From Linepithema humile (lineage: Eukaryota > Arthropoda > Insecta > Hymenoptera > Formicidae): DNA of 64,000 bases. Below the pieces are notes generated by a model. It ran no database searches. It was not told the DNA's origin and saw only the letters and a list, made by a program, of their open reading frames with translations. Position numbers and translations under genes: made by a program. This document shows positions 21,032-32,978 of this stretch, in pieces; within the stretch, counting starts at the first letter, position 1; every line of letters begins with the position of its first letter. The stretch spans positions 15,748,001-15,812,000 of the forward strand of contig NC_090128.1 in the NCBI RefSeq assembly GCF_040581485.1, read 5' to 3'.

Positions 21032-23069
21032 TGCGATGTGAACTAGCCTTGGAATCACGCCAGATCCGAGGGAGCACGCTCAATGGAAATCGGTAACCGC
21101 GGTACTCCACGATCTTCGGGAGTTAGGTAACTTACGCGGCGTCGGCAGTAAATGCACGACTCGGTAACTCGCGGTATCGGCAATAAATGCTCGATTTGGT
21201 AACTCGCGGTATCGGAAATAGATGCTCGATTCGGTAACTCGCGGTACTCCACGCTCGTTGAAAGCAAGGTAATTTGCGAAATCGGCAATAACTGCACGAT
21301 TCGGTAACTCGCGGTACTCCGCACAATTCGGGAGCAAGGTAACTCACGCGATATCGGTAACCGGAAATGGGCGCCAGGTGCGAGTAATCGCACCGCGATA
21401 TCGGTAACTTCAACAGTTCTTTAAAATGCTCGGCCGCTCCCCGTTCAGTATAGGGCAGAGGGGCGCAGTTCTATTATTTGACGTTAGATATCTGGAGTGA
21501 GAGGCGAACACAAGGACAACTCAATTAAAATTTAACAATACTGTATTTCAACGATTTGGTTATAAGGGTAAAGATGAGTAGATTGTTCGGCCTGAGCCGA
21601 TACGGCGGAAATAGTTTAATACGGCGGTAGTAAGGCAATTCGCCCAATAAATCGGTAACGAGAACAAATTTCGGTAACTACATGAAATTTTGGTAACGCG
21701 ATCACGATAATTCGCAGCTGATCCGACGATATTCAGCAAAACAAATGACTTGTATTACGACCATCCGACGCGGCCGGTGAAGGCCAAATAAATATGCTTT
21801 GAACGACGGTAGCCTAACGGCCAGAAATGAGATGTCGCGGAACGGCTATTTTCGCGGGCTTTCACGTTTCTCGCCGAGACGCTAACTTGGCGGTAACAGC
21901 GGTCTCGCGGAGAACGTTCCCGAGCAAAATCCGTCCACGGACATTCACCCACGGTACTTCCGGTACGGTGATAACGCGACAAAAACGGTAACAAAACGGT
22001 ATCGTAAGAAAGACGGTAGCAAATAGTCAGTATCTCCAAAAAGAAACGGTAACGGAAAGACGGTACGGTAACGAAACGGAACGGCAATCGAAACGGCAAC
22101 GAGAAAGAGACTGTCGGTGCTTGATTCACGCAAGACGAAGAGACTTTTACGCGATATCCGGAGCCGGCTGGACATGCGCTAACTGAGCGCCAAAACGCGC
22201 TCACGGTATCGAAATCGCGATTAGTCGTGTGAGAGACACTAAACACAGAACTTTAGACTCACGCTACCAGCCATAACCGGACGGAACTCTACGGCTACCC
22301 GAAAGGCGGCTTACATCGAGTCGGCGTCTTCGGCGTCGTTGGGCTGAGTCCTGGCGTTGGTCCTTGCACTCTTGCGGCACACCGAACAGTGACTCTTCTC
22401 AGCTCTGCACGTTGGTCCTTCTAATTCCGCGTCGCTTTCTTGCGCATCCTGCCGATTTTCCAAAAAGGGGGGCCCCTGAGAACCGCCCACAGTTCATCCA
22501 GGGCGCCTCCCCCCCCCCCACCGCTTTCTGTGGTTTCCTCAAATCATCCGGTTCGGATCGCGTTGATCATTCGATGTTCCCAGAAGAGACTGGTTAGGCT
22601 GGCCGGGCCATACTCCGGTCCTTCCGGGTGCAGCATCTTCGGAGTCCTCGGTGCCGTCTGCAGCCGGGCGAGGTCCGCTGCTGCGTTCCTTTGCAAGTGT
22701 GTGGCTAAAACCAAAGCGGAGTTAGTCGATAGAGCTTGGATGGCGGAGGCGACGGGATCGCGGTACCTGACCTTTTGCTGTGGGGTCACTAACGCGTGAC
22801 ACCCGTTGATGATCCCCCGGCGTCCGGTCTCTATGGCGATGCTGAATCTTATATGGCGAGGCACAAAATACGCAACGCCGCCCGCACGGGGTCTCGCCTT
22901 ACAACTTAAACGATAATAAAAATACAAAACGGGAACGACATATACAACAACGAAAATGGTGGAGTCTCGCGGGTTGCTCTCTCAACGCGAGGAGCAACTC
23001 TCCAGGACTCTTGGCTCCCTCGGCCGGGCTATCGCCCTTGTGACGGCGCTCGAAAAGCGTCACGTCACA
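21032..23069 (-). mobile_element. Solo-LTR-like 2.04-kb repeat, copy 2
   Basis: The 2038-bp repeat is flanked by GCAA on both sides (21028-21031 and 23070-23073). It matches 14254-16295 along its length, including the 73-bp minisatellite and the CGGTAAC-rich kilobase. The end carries a short hairpin, GTGACGGCGC...GCGTCAC. Coding potential is absent. The orientation is set by the TGTGACG start on the minus strand, which resembles the start of the LTR at 62526. Confidence 0.65.
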
Positions 23070-23073
23070 GCAA

Positions 23074-23503
23074 ATATACAGCAACTGGTCGAAAATTCAT
23101 GCTGAGCATTAAGTTGCATGATTTTGCAAAACATGCTTGGCTATCAGGGAAGTACATCTTTATAAATGTCGACTCTTTGGGTGATAGGTGTTGTGTTCTT
23201 TGTGATTCGCCAGTGTGTATTATACATAATATTTTAGAAAAGAGAAATTTACATTATTTAGTAATTACAAAATTTGGAATTGTCAAAGATTTTTATGACG
23301 TTGGTATCTCTTCTTCCTTAATCAGTGTATTAAAATGTTCTGGATTGTGTAATAATTTTAATATTGTTTCTATTAATGAAGTGAAGGCTAAATGTTATTT
23401 GACACCATGTTGGGCAATTAACGATGGTAAGAATTCAGATTCTAGTATTATTGAGACAAATGAGCCTATGGATAGAAAATATATTGTTTCGATTCTTCTA
23501 TAA
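23074..23503 (+). pseudogene. Exon-like fragment of an unrecognised insect element protein
   Basis: The frame from about 23099 gives 134 residues with LHDFAKHAWLSGKYIFINV, a C/C pair region DRCCVLCDSPVC, and YLVITKFGIVKDFYDVG. The pattern resembles the C-terminal region of a repetitive uncharacterised protein common in ant genomes, but I cannot name it. A TATACAG acceptor-like site precedes it. It directly abuts the target duplication of solo-LTR copy 2, so the upstream part of the gene was separated by that insertion. Confidence 0.4.
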
Positions 23504-24089
23504 TCGTAATATGTACCATTATTTTGTGTGTTCTTTTTTCTTTCTTTTGTTTCTTATAGTTTAAGTTTCCTTGTTTTATTTTCTAACATTTTCTTCATGA
23601 TGCATTTGTATAGTACATTGATGTACTTATTTGGATGTATTTGGAGATATCTTTATATGATCTTTGCATGCAGGATTTAATTGTTAATATTGTTTTCATT
23701 TTTCGACATATAGTTTATATGTGTTACAAACTGCGTACTTCTACAGTACTTTATTTTAGGATGAATTTTACGTACTTTTTTAAGTTGTTTTAGACATATT
23801 AATGTATTTAATGGTTGCATATATTGCTGTCAGAATGAACAATAAGAGCAAAAAAGAAATTCAAAAGAGACCTCGGAAACGTGCTAATTTCATATTAAAT
23901 ACGCATCAAACAGGACTATCAAAACGTTAAATATATACATACATCCATATTGGTTTACATCTTCAATATATTAATGATATTTAATGTTGATTAACAATAT
24001 TAATGTATTTTTTAAATAAAATAAAATAATTTATTGTAAAATAATAGTAAGTAACGTTTAATTATAATAAAAAAAATTTTTATTTATAG
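23504..24089. other. AT-rich non-coding stretch
   Basis: There are pyrimidine-rich and AT-rich runs without coding signal, possibly the intron or 3' region of the preceding fragment. Confidence 0.4.
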
Positions 24090-24890
24090 CTTAGGTTATC
24101 CTCGTCCGATTGTACGGCCTAAAAAATATGTGACCACTTCATCGTCAGATAAAAAGAAATCGATTAAAAGAATTCGAAAGTATAAAAATAATCAATCAGA
24201 ACAAACTATTGAAATTGCAAATGATATTAATCAAATAAGAAAATAATTAAGCAATAATAAAAAAAACGAAGCCAGAAGAGACAATGTCTTCATTGAACAT
24301 GCGTCTCCTGCAATCTTTAATAGTTCTTTACAATTAAATCCAGTTTCGCAAGTGGATAGACTGCCAAATGTTACTTATGTAACATATACAATATTCAGAT
24401 AATAATGTAGTGCATGAAAAGACGTACACTGAATTATTAACACGAAGCAGTTTATCAAGCTGTAATAAGCATACAATGGAAAATACATATTTTCCTCGTT
24501 CTGCTGCAAATTCATATCCGTATGAGTCTCATACTAATAGCATTTCTAACGAAAAATCTGTTCCAACTTCTTTCCATAAACGTTCTTCTCAAACTCAGCG
24601 ATATGAAGTACCCTATTACCAGGTATAATATTACAATTTTTATAAAGTTTAAGTAAAATTCAAATTTTTCAAATAAATATTTTATATAACGGGAACAACC
24701 TTTTCGACTAATATCTACTTACGAGAACAACAATCTTGATCAAAGCCAAGTAGGATACAATCACAGTAAAGTAGAACGCAATCTTCATGAGAACCAAACA
24801 GAATATAATTTCTGTCAGAGCCAAGCAGGATACAATCACGATCAGAACTAAGCAGGAAATAGATCACGAGATAAAGAAGTAGGGTATGTA
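24090..24890 (+). pseudogene. Exon-like pieces of an unrecognised, Ser/Asn-rich element protein
   Basis: One piece at 24090-24246 is basic (YPRPIVRPKKYVTTSSSDKK). A second at 24410-24628 is Ser/Tyr/Asn-rich and ends at a CAG|GTATAAT donor-like site. A third at 24695-24880 repeats QSQVGYN-like units of about 15 codons. Stops fall between the pieces. The set resembles the low-complexity N-terminus of a multi-exon transposon gene. I cannot assign a family. Confidence 0.35.
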
Positions 24891-25535
24891 ATCATTACAC
24901 ATATTTAAAGTATGCAATTATATATAATAAATGTTTTATATACAAATAATGTAATTTAAAAATTTTTATGTTATAATCTATACAAAAAGTTGGATAATGT
25001 TATTTCAAAAGAAGACTTTCAGTAAGTTTATTTTGTTTTCAAAATACATTTTTTTACTTTTAAAGGGCTTTTTAATCAGTTTTGAAATCAATCTTTTAAT
25101 TAGCTCTTATTATTTTTTCAGTAAGAATTTAATAAAAAAATTGCGTAATATAAAAAATATAATTGATATATTATAATATTAAATACTATCAAAAAGTGAC
25201 AGAAATAGTAAACAGGATTAATTTTTTTTTTAATAAAAATGTTTATTTTTATATTACACGTATTATTTATAGTATCATCTATCAAAAGCTCATGAAAAAA
25301 TTTTTATGTAATAATTATTTTATATTTTAATTATAAACAATTACGTTCGCATTTATAATTGTAATATTTATTTTTAAATTGTTTTAGATTTCTACGCGAG
25401 GAAATGAATAAACATTACCAGTGAGTAAATATTTGAAAATAATTATATGAAATAATGTTATTTAATAAGTAATACCATTTGATGCTTTATCAAAAAAGGC
25501 TTCAACTATTATAAATTTTGTAATAAGTTTCTAAG
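24891..25535. other. AT-rich spacer left of the BEL element
   Basis: Long A/T runs without a gene or clear repeat. The last five bases before the element (25536-25540, AATTT) are its target duplication. Confidence 0.5.
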
Positions 25536-25540
25536 AATTT

Positions 25541-25763
25541 TGTATAATTTTAATAAGTTTCTTTATTTAAAAGATTCCTTGCGTATGCGGACGCTATTTT
25601 TTACAAGTCGTGATACACTTAGAGAGGCGCTTCTACTACTACTCTTGGCGCGCGGCACACCCATCCGCATCACACTAAAGGAGGGGCACGATATTTGAGG
25701 GGTTCCCCTCACGCAGCCAAACAAAACACGGAAAAAGGCGCGCGATACAAATAAGCGCGCACA
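25541..25763 (-). repeat. 3' LTR of the BEL element
   Basis: 223 bp, TGTATAATTTTAATA to GCGCGCACA on the plus strand. It is the same length as the right-hand LTR and nearly identical, with three mismatches noted (for example AAGTTTC versus AGGTTTC at the start). Confidence 0.92.
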
Positions 25764-25903
25764 TACCGGCCGCCTTGAAAGCCAGTGCTTTCAATTAACA
25801 AACCCAAAATCAGTGCATATGAAAATATATGATATTACGCTAACTTGAGCAAAACTTATATACTATGTGAATGAACGCAAGGAAAAATAAACGCTGACGA
25901 GAC

Positions 25904-27215
25904 TTAATCTATAGGAAGCATACAAAGTTTAGTAATAGGGCGTTTGTAAATACCCTTAGCGGTACGCACTAATGCTGCGCGCACTATTCCATCATCTCCT
26001 GGACAAGTTTCTTCAATACGACCTAAAGCCCAGACTAACGGAGGCAAATTGTCTTCTTGCACTATTACCAATTGTCCTACTGTCACAGGAACTCCAACCG
26101 TGTTCCACTTGCTCCGTTGCTGACAATTATGTAAATATTCTTTGGTCCATCGCCTCCAAAAATGTTGGCGTAATTGTTCGACGCGTTGCCATCTTGTTAA
26201 TCGATTCTCATTTAATCCTTCCAGACTTGCTTCTGGATACGACGTGATAGGGCAACCTATCAAAAAATGCGCTGCTGTGAGAACTGACAGATCGTTTGGA
26301 TCCGCTGATAATGGAGTAAGCGGTCTCGAGTTGAGAATGACCTCAATCTGTACTAATAGTGTCAAGAATTCATCGTAGCGCAATGAAGCCTCTCCGATAA
26401 TGCGTTTGATATGAAATTTTGCGGCCTTTACTGCTGCTTCCCAAAGCCCTCCCATATGTGGGGCCCTCGGTGGAATGAAATGCCAGTTTATACGTTCACC
26501 GCTTGTATTTTCAATTATTTTTCTTCTTGACTTATCATCATTGAGAATGTCGTACAGTTCGCTAAGCTGATGCTCAGCACCGACGAAATTCAAGCCATTA
26601 TCAGAGTAAATGTCACTTGGTCGACCTCTTCGGGAAATAAATCGTTTCAGCGCATTCAAAAAAGTCTCCGTAGTAAGGTCGCCAACTAATTCTATATGTA
26701 CAGCCTTTGTCGCAAAACATACAAATATAGAAATGAAACATTTGACTAATCGCGAATTTTTACGCTGCCCTTCTTTATAATACATCGGACCTGCATAGTC
26801 GACTCCGCATTTTTCAAAGGGTCTCTTGAAGATACTAACGCGAGATTCAGGTAAATCTCCCATTAGGGTATTGGATAACTTGGGAGCATTACGGAAGCAG
26901 ATTACGCATTTACTTATAATATTACGCACGACACTACGCCCAACGCATGGCCAAAAATTTTGTCGAATCGCGGACAGAGTCATTTGAGCCCCAGCATGAA
27001 GCAATCGGGTATGTTCATGAATTACAATTAGCCGGGTAAAGCTATGACGACCGGGTATTAAAATAGGATGTTTTGCATCATATGATAATTTTGAGTGCTT
27101 CAGACGACCACCAACCCTCAGAATTCCATTCGCGTCTAGATAAGGATTTAACTTTAATACCGAGCTTTTCCTGTTTACGACACCGAATTTAGAGATATCG
27201 TCAATCTCCCTTTGA
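25904..27215 (-). pseudogene. BEL integrase and DUF5641 region
   Basis: The reading is clean from about 27215 to the stop at 25904. It begins with a zinc-binding HHCC module (HEHTRLLHAGAQ, then CVICFRNAP). The integrase core has the triad GVDYAGP, YSDNGLNF and GGLWEAAVK. It ends with a DUF5641 tail (RRWTKEYLHNCQQRSKWN). A frameshift near 27200 detaches it from the RT frame, so it cannot be made as part of one polyprotein without correction. Its function would be joining retrotransposon cDNA to the genome with 5-bp duplications. Confidence 0.9.
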
Positions 27216-29643
27216 ACGAACTCCTTTGCACTATTTTAACGAGAGCCAATTTGGCGTTTTCTAACTCTTCACTGGAACATGGTGGTACTTGTTTAATCAA
27301 GTTATCGTTTGAACACTTATGATTGAATTTATCTTGCTTATGTTTGATTGCATTGATAAATCGCAAGCAGAATGCAAAGATTCTTATGAGTTTTTTATAG
27401 CTTGAATATTTCTCAAATATATCGAATTTTGATTCCAAAGTGACGATGAAAGAGGAACAAGATTTGCTAGATCCCCTTTTTTCCGGGATATCGTTTGGCG
27501 CGTCTATGACAGAAACAGGCCATCCAGAGTCCATACCTTCCAACCACTCAGGCCCGTGCCACCAAGTCGTTGATTGTGCTAACAGTTCGGGCATAACGCC
27601 CCTCGAAAGTAAGTCTGCTGGGTTCTCCTTACTCGATACATGCCGCCAATTCTCAATCAATGACAGCGATTGAATTTCGCCTACGCGATTGGCGACAAAG
27701 GTTGTCCAGTTACGACTAACTCCTCTTAGCCAGTGCAGAACGATACTAGAGTCAGTCCAATAGTATGTAGCCTTGATTTCGAGATCTAAACATCTATGTA
27801 ATTTGTCGATTAGCTGAGCAAGCAAAAGTGCTCCGCAGAGCTCTAAACGCGGGATTGAGATACTCTTAACCGGAGACACACGAGATTTGGATGCGATCAT
27901 ATGAGCCTTAAACTCACCGTTAGGAGATAAAGAGCGTAGATATACGCATGCCCCGTAGGCTTGCTGACTGGCATCGGCAAAACCATGTATTTCAAGAAGT
28001 TTTGGCTCATCAACTGTTATCTTGCGGGGTATTTCAATATTGCTTAAGCATTTTAATTGCTGCTCATAATCTTGCCATTTCGTGATAAGATCCATGGGAA
28101 TTGATTCATCCCAATCGATTTTTAGCAACCATAATTCCTGCATGATAAGCTTTCCAACTACTATTACAGGGCCTAAAAATCCCAAGGGATCAAAGATTGA
28201 TGCAATTCTCGCTAAAATGTTTCGTTTGGTTGGCTTTATTGATGATTGATAATTATTAGAATTTACAAAGTTGAAAGTGTCTCGTTTGCAATTCCAAAAC
28301 ACTCCTAAGGCACGAGTTTTATCACATTCATTTCCCGCATCAATTTCCTTGTCAATTGCAAGACACTCGTCTTGCAGTAGAGAATTATTCGAGAACCACT
28401 TTCTTAATTTGAAGCCACCTTTTTGAAGTAGGGCCATTGTTTGCTCCTTGATATGTAAAGCCTCATTTAGAGTGGAAGCACCAGTGAGCATATCATCAAC
28501 ATAAAAATCTCTCAAAATGATTTTTGATCCTATTGGAAATAAAGTCGAACCCTCTTGTGCGAGTTCTTGTAAACAGCGTATAGCTAAGAATGATGCTGAA
28601 GCTGTGCCATATGTTATAGTGGCGAGTTCGAACGTTTTCAACTTATGCTGTGGAGTATCACGCCAAAAAATACGTTGAAGGCATCGCTGAGATGGATCAA
28701 CAAGAACTTGTCTATACATCTTTGCAATGTCGGCTGTCATTGCAAAGCGAAATGTACGAAAACGAGATAAGATTGAGAATAAATCCTGTTGGATGGTAGG
28801 ACCAACAAGCAAAGCGTCATTTAATGACTTTCCCGACTTAGATTTGCACGAGGCGTCAAAGACAACACGCAACTTGGTTGTAGTGCTTGTGTTGTTCAGA
28901 ACTGCGTGATGAGGCAAATAATATTGAATATTGTTATCATGCTCTGCTGTTATTTCAATCGGATTCATGTGATTAAGGTCCTGATATTCACGCATAAATC
29001 TACGATACTCCTCATAAATATCAGGTTGTTTTGATAATCGTCTTTCCAATGCGAAAAATCTACGTTCTGCAATTTCTCTGGATTCGCCTACTTGCGAGAT
29101 TATATCATTTCTGATGGGAAGTTTGACGATGAACCTACCCTCATCATTTCGCAGAGTGCTTTCCTGAAAAAGTGTCTCACAAGCGAGCTCCTCAGGTGAA
29201 AAGACATTTGTGTTATGACGATAATTGTCTTCTACTTGCCAAAATTTGGAGATGGCCTTGTTAAGATCGTCAATTGTACTTACATGACAAAGAGCAGCCT
29301 TTCTTTTTCTCTGAACGAGAGGGTCAACGATATGACCCGAAAGAATCCAACCAAGTTTCGTTTTTTGGATTGTAGGATGATCCTGACACGCCTTAATATG
29401 GCCTATGGATAAGAGTTGCCAAAATACCTCGGCTCCTATCAAGAAATCAATGTCATTAGGTACGTTAAAATTAGGATCTGCTAATTGAATATTCGGAGGG
29501 ATTTTGAATCGCGAAAGATGAATAAAGTCTTGTGGCAATTTTTGAGTTATGTTCGGCAAGATAATGCAATTTAATCGATCTCGATATCTATTAAATCGAG
29601 ACTGTATTGTTAGATTGATTGAATTTTTTGCATTGATACTACC
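27175..29643 (-). pseudogene. BEL reverse transcriptase, RNase H-like region and A17 domain
   Basis: This frame follows the TAG at 29644 directly and has about 820 codons. It shows the BEL/Pao RT with FRFAMTADIAKMYRQVLV, YGTASASFLAIR and the catalytic FYVDDMLTGA. The Pao A17 region (LARIASIFDPLGFLGP) and an RNase H-like part with HGFADASQQAYGACV and YYWTDSSIVLHWL follow. The frame ends in a shift near 27200. No ATG start is expected because the domain belongs to a gag-pol polyprotein. Confidence 0.9.
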
Positions 29644-31140
29644 CTATGCAATGCCCGAAATTGGCATATTTATGAATTGTTTATTCAAGCGCAACCTTTT
29701 GGCGAAATCCTCAGTTACAAAATTTAGCTGCGAGCCGCTATCTAATAATGCTCGGCAGGCATGAGCCTTGCCCCTTGAATCTTCTACGTGTATTATTGCG
29801 GTAGATAGGAGTATTTTCGAGGGATTTTGTAACGAACATTGTGTGACTACAGGAATAGACATTTCCTTGTCATCTGAAGATACATTTTGATTGATCTCTG
29901 GTTCTGTATTTGATTCAAAATGCAACAGAGTGTTGTGCGTCTTTTGACACTTGCGACAAGACGAAGAAGGACAAGTTTTGGCTTGATGCTTGTTAGTTTT
30001 TAGACAATTGATGCATAAACGTGAATTCTTTACGATTTTAAAACGCTTGTCTACAGGCAATTTTTTGAACGAGTCACATTGATAAATGAAGTGATTCTCT
30101 TTACAACATTCGCATGCAAGATTTGCTGTGGCTGCATTTGCCACTGTCCTTTTTGTCTTTGGCAATGCAACATTATTACCTGTAAGGGACGTGCTAGTAG
30201 ACTTGCTTACAATAGCTTCTAAAGCCAGACATCTTTGAAGAAGAAAATCCTTGAGCTGTTTGAAAGTGGGAATCGAAGAGTCCGAACGACTGATTTCCCA
30301 CTCCTTTTTCGTGGCTGCATCCAATTTGGAAGTGACCAAATAAATAATAAGATCGTCCCACTTTTCGACAGGCCTTTCCAACGCTCTGAGCGCACGTAAG
30401 TGCTTGCAAACCCCATCGAGTAAGACACGCAATTGCGAATGATTTTCCTTAGACATGACTGGTAAATCGAACAGCGATTTGATATGACCTTGAACGATGC
30501 GTCGCCGATTGTCATATCGTTCAATCAGTAGTTCCCATGCCTCCTTGTAATTTTCGGTTGTGATTTCGAATGCCTTTATGACCTCAGCAGCCTCACCCTT
30601 GAGAGACGATCTCAAATAATGGAATTTCTGGATTTCAGAAAGATGTGGATTAGAATTGATCAATTTCTCAAATGAGTCATAAAAGGTATACCAATCCTCA
30701 GAATTTCCTGTGAAGGATGGTAATTCAATTTTTGGTAAGCGAAGTTGAGACGACATAGGATTATTGTGAAGTTGTGCGACAGAATTCTGAGGTTCGGCGT
30801 TCTCCCGATTTTCACGGCGTTCCAAATTATGAATATTTGCTTCTAGACAAGCTACGAGATTGAAATACGTTGTTTCAAAATTAGCACGTTCGTCACTGTG
30901 ATGCTTATGCAAAGCGGCTTCGTCTCTATCTCCATTACTCGCGAGATCTAATGTTTCAATACGCGTTTGTATCTCATCGTATTGATCCCATAAATTATGC
31001 AATTTTTTGCTTCGTTCTGTTAAATCGAAACTTGACAATTGAGTAGAATCCGAGGCCTCTATGAAATGTCTGATTCGCGTGACCATGGCCTTAATGGTCT
31101 TGCGCTTGTTTCTCGCTTCGGTTGCTGAGAGTGCTGACAT
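29644..31140 (-). pseudogene. BEL gag and aspartic protease, ends at an amber codon
   Basis: The ATG at 31140 opens MSALSATEARNKRK. A DUF1759 gag domain includes PKIELPSFTGNSEDWYTFYD, followed by cysteine/histidine knuckles (CECCKENHFIYQC, CINCLKTNKHQAKTC, CRKCQKTHNTLLH). The protease has ALLDSGSQLNFV. The frame stops at a TAG (29646-29644) between protease and RT. The reading continues in the same frame on the other side, so this is an in-frame stop, not a shift. It is either a point mutation or a readthrough stop followed by GGT. Confidence 0.9.
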
Positions 31141-31713
31141 TTTGTGAACGACGATAAACTAACTGTTAGTTGACAAACGATAGCCTAAGATTATGACTAA
31201 TACAATTGACAAAATGTTATAGATTCTTTTCACTACAATGTATCGCTAGCCTTATACTACTTGCGTGTAGATTCGATGCGATGTGACGCTCTCGATTGAT
31301 GCGATGTCCGAAGCGCCGGCAATGTCCAAATATCCACCGTATTATGTTCCTCTCACTTCAATTGTCGACGGTACGAAAAGTTCCTTGACTGGTGCCGATG
31401 CTGGTGCCGATCCACGTTACGTCCGAGGTTATGGACACCTTGAAGTGCTTCTGTTTCAGTCCAATGCAATGACGTCGAAAGGTTATGTAAATGACTCGTG
31501 CGTTTCAATATTCCGTTGGGAATCAAAGAATGACGCTCGAGATTGCGATAAATCGTTGCTTTGCAACCAAATAGCAACGAATGCGAGATGCACGTGTAAT
31601 GTGCTTTCAATAATGGCGAACAATAATCTCTCTATGGCATCCAGAAATTCTTGGCATGCCTTGAGTGTACACGACTCGTTGCTAAACTCAATATTTTCCA
31701 ATCCGAATCACTA
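31141..31713 (-). other. BEL leader between primer site and gag start
   Basis: Untranslated leader of about 570 nt. Short frames on either strand have no family resemblance. Confidence 0.6.
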
Positions 31714-31731
31714 ATCCGGCTCGAAGGACCA
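31714..31731 (-). other. BEL primer binding site, tRNA-Tyr
   Basis: The minus strand reads TGGTCCTTCGAGCCGGAT directly after the LTR. This is complementary to the 3' 18 bases of insect tRNA-Tyr including CCA. It abuts the LTR without a gap. Confidence 0.75.
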
Positions 31732-31954
31732 TGTATAATTTTAATAGGTTTCTTTATTTAAAAGATTCCTTGCGTATGCGGACGCTATTTTTTACAAGTC
31801 GTGATACACTTAGAGAGGCGCTTCTACTACTACTCTTGGCGCGCGGCACACTCATCCGCATCACACTAAAGGAGGGGCACGATATTTGAGGGGTTTCCCT
31901 CACGCAGCCAAACAAAACACGGAAAAAGGCGCGCGATACAAATAAGCGCGCACA
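31732..31954 (-). repeat. 5' LTR of the BEL element
   Basis: 223 bp, same ends as 25541-25763. Next to it on the left is the tRNA-Tyr primer site, which fixes it as the 5' LTR of the minus-strand element. Confidence 0.92.
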
Positions 31955-31959
31955 AATTT

Positions 31960-32978
31960 TATGTACACGATATCCCAAAACTATTGGATAATCTTTTAAT
32001 GGTTGGAATCTTTAGGAAATTCTAAAACAATAATTAATAACTTTAATATAAAAATATCGAATAGTAACAGTTTTTAAACAGAAAATTGTTATATTTTACA
32101 AATAAGGATTGCAAATGATAAAAATATCCTATATTTATTTATAAATATCAACATTATGTCATTTGTTATTGCGCCATGCCTGAGTACGCGAAACTTCCGC
32201 TTTGTCATTCATGAAATATAATTATTTCTAGTAGAAAAACTATTATAGTTTTGACAATTTTTATATTACATTATATATTAATTTATAAAGTTATTAAAGG
32301 ATTATTTAGTGGTTTAAGAACATTCTATATATTGTAAATTATGAAATAAGCATTATATATAAAATATCAAATAATTATTATACACTATGTTTACAGAACT
32401 ATAAATAAAAAACTAGACAAATTATTGCGCAAACGAATAAACATTATGCCTTTTAAGCCATCTTCATTTCCGCTGCAATCGATTCAAGTGGAAGATTTCA
32501 ATAATATTACAGATGAAGAATACGAACATGCGGTAAATTTTCCACAAATTTATAAAACATGGAATAATTACAAAACAAAAATGTAAACACAAATAACACA
32601 TATAATAGGAAAGGCTCATATATGATAACTATCAAATAATATAATAGAAAGACATTGAGAGCCGTCGCGGGATGTTAGTGCAAAATTACTTAATTTTTCT
32701 TAAAGAAATTAATTTATTTAGTCTACGTGAGACAGTTAATTTGTACACCGATCTCGAAATACTTAGAATGTACGAAAAGTTTAGTACATTGTTCTCACAT
32801 ATGGGGAATCATTATGTACTGATAGGAATTATTGGAAAGAAAGGAAGAGAGAGAAAAAATATCAGAGCGCGAGTGGCTAAGTCGCGAATTGAACCCAGGT
32901 CTTCCGCTTGCCGGGCGAATCGTAACATTTTCTTCGCTACATAAATAATGTTTATTTTCATTAATAATTAAATATATA
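31960..32978. other. AT-rich flank with one small unassigned frame
   Basis: Mostly AT-rich, low complexity. A 46-codon frame at 32446-32586 (MPFKPSSFPLQSIQVEDFNN) has good codon texture but no recognisable relative. A tRNA-like B-box stretch lies at about 32866-32930 on the minus strand. I would not call either a gene on sequence alone. Confidence 0.4.

Larger units (their letters stand above)
25541..31954 (-). mobile_element. BEL/Pao LTR retrotransposon, near-complete and young
   Basis: The 6414-bp element has two 223-bp LTRs, each TG...CA on the plus strand, and a perfect 5-bp duplication AATTT at 25536-25540 and 31955-31959. I count three LTR differences. Internal genes run on the minus strand in BEL order: gag, protease, RT, RNase H/A17 region, integrase, DUF5641. 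Two lesions break an otherwise continuous frame: a TAG at 29646-29644 and a frameshift near 27200. The young LTRs and few lesions suggest a recent insertion. Confidence 0.92.

Noticed and set aside
14254..23069. The two 2.04-kb repeats as the LTR pair of one element enclosing the polymerase
   Set aside because: They have different flanking 4-bp duplications (ACAT and GCAA on both sides of each), so they inserted separately.
31283..31714. 143-residue frame in the BEL leader
   Set aside because: Opposite to the element's sense, across leader and primer site, with no resemblance to any family.
32866..32930. tRNA or SINE on the minus strand with GGTTCAATTC
   Set aside because: Only a B-box-like word is clear; no A box or stems could be paired convincingly.
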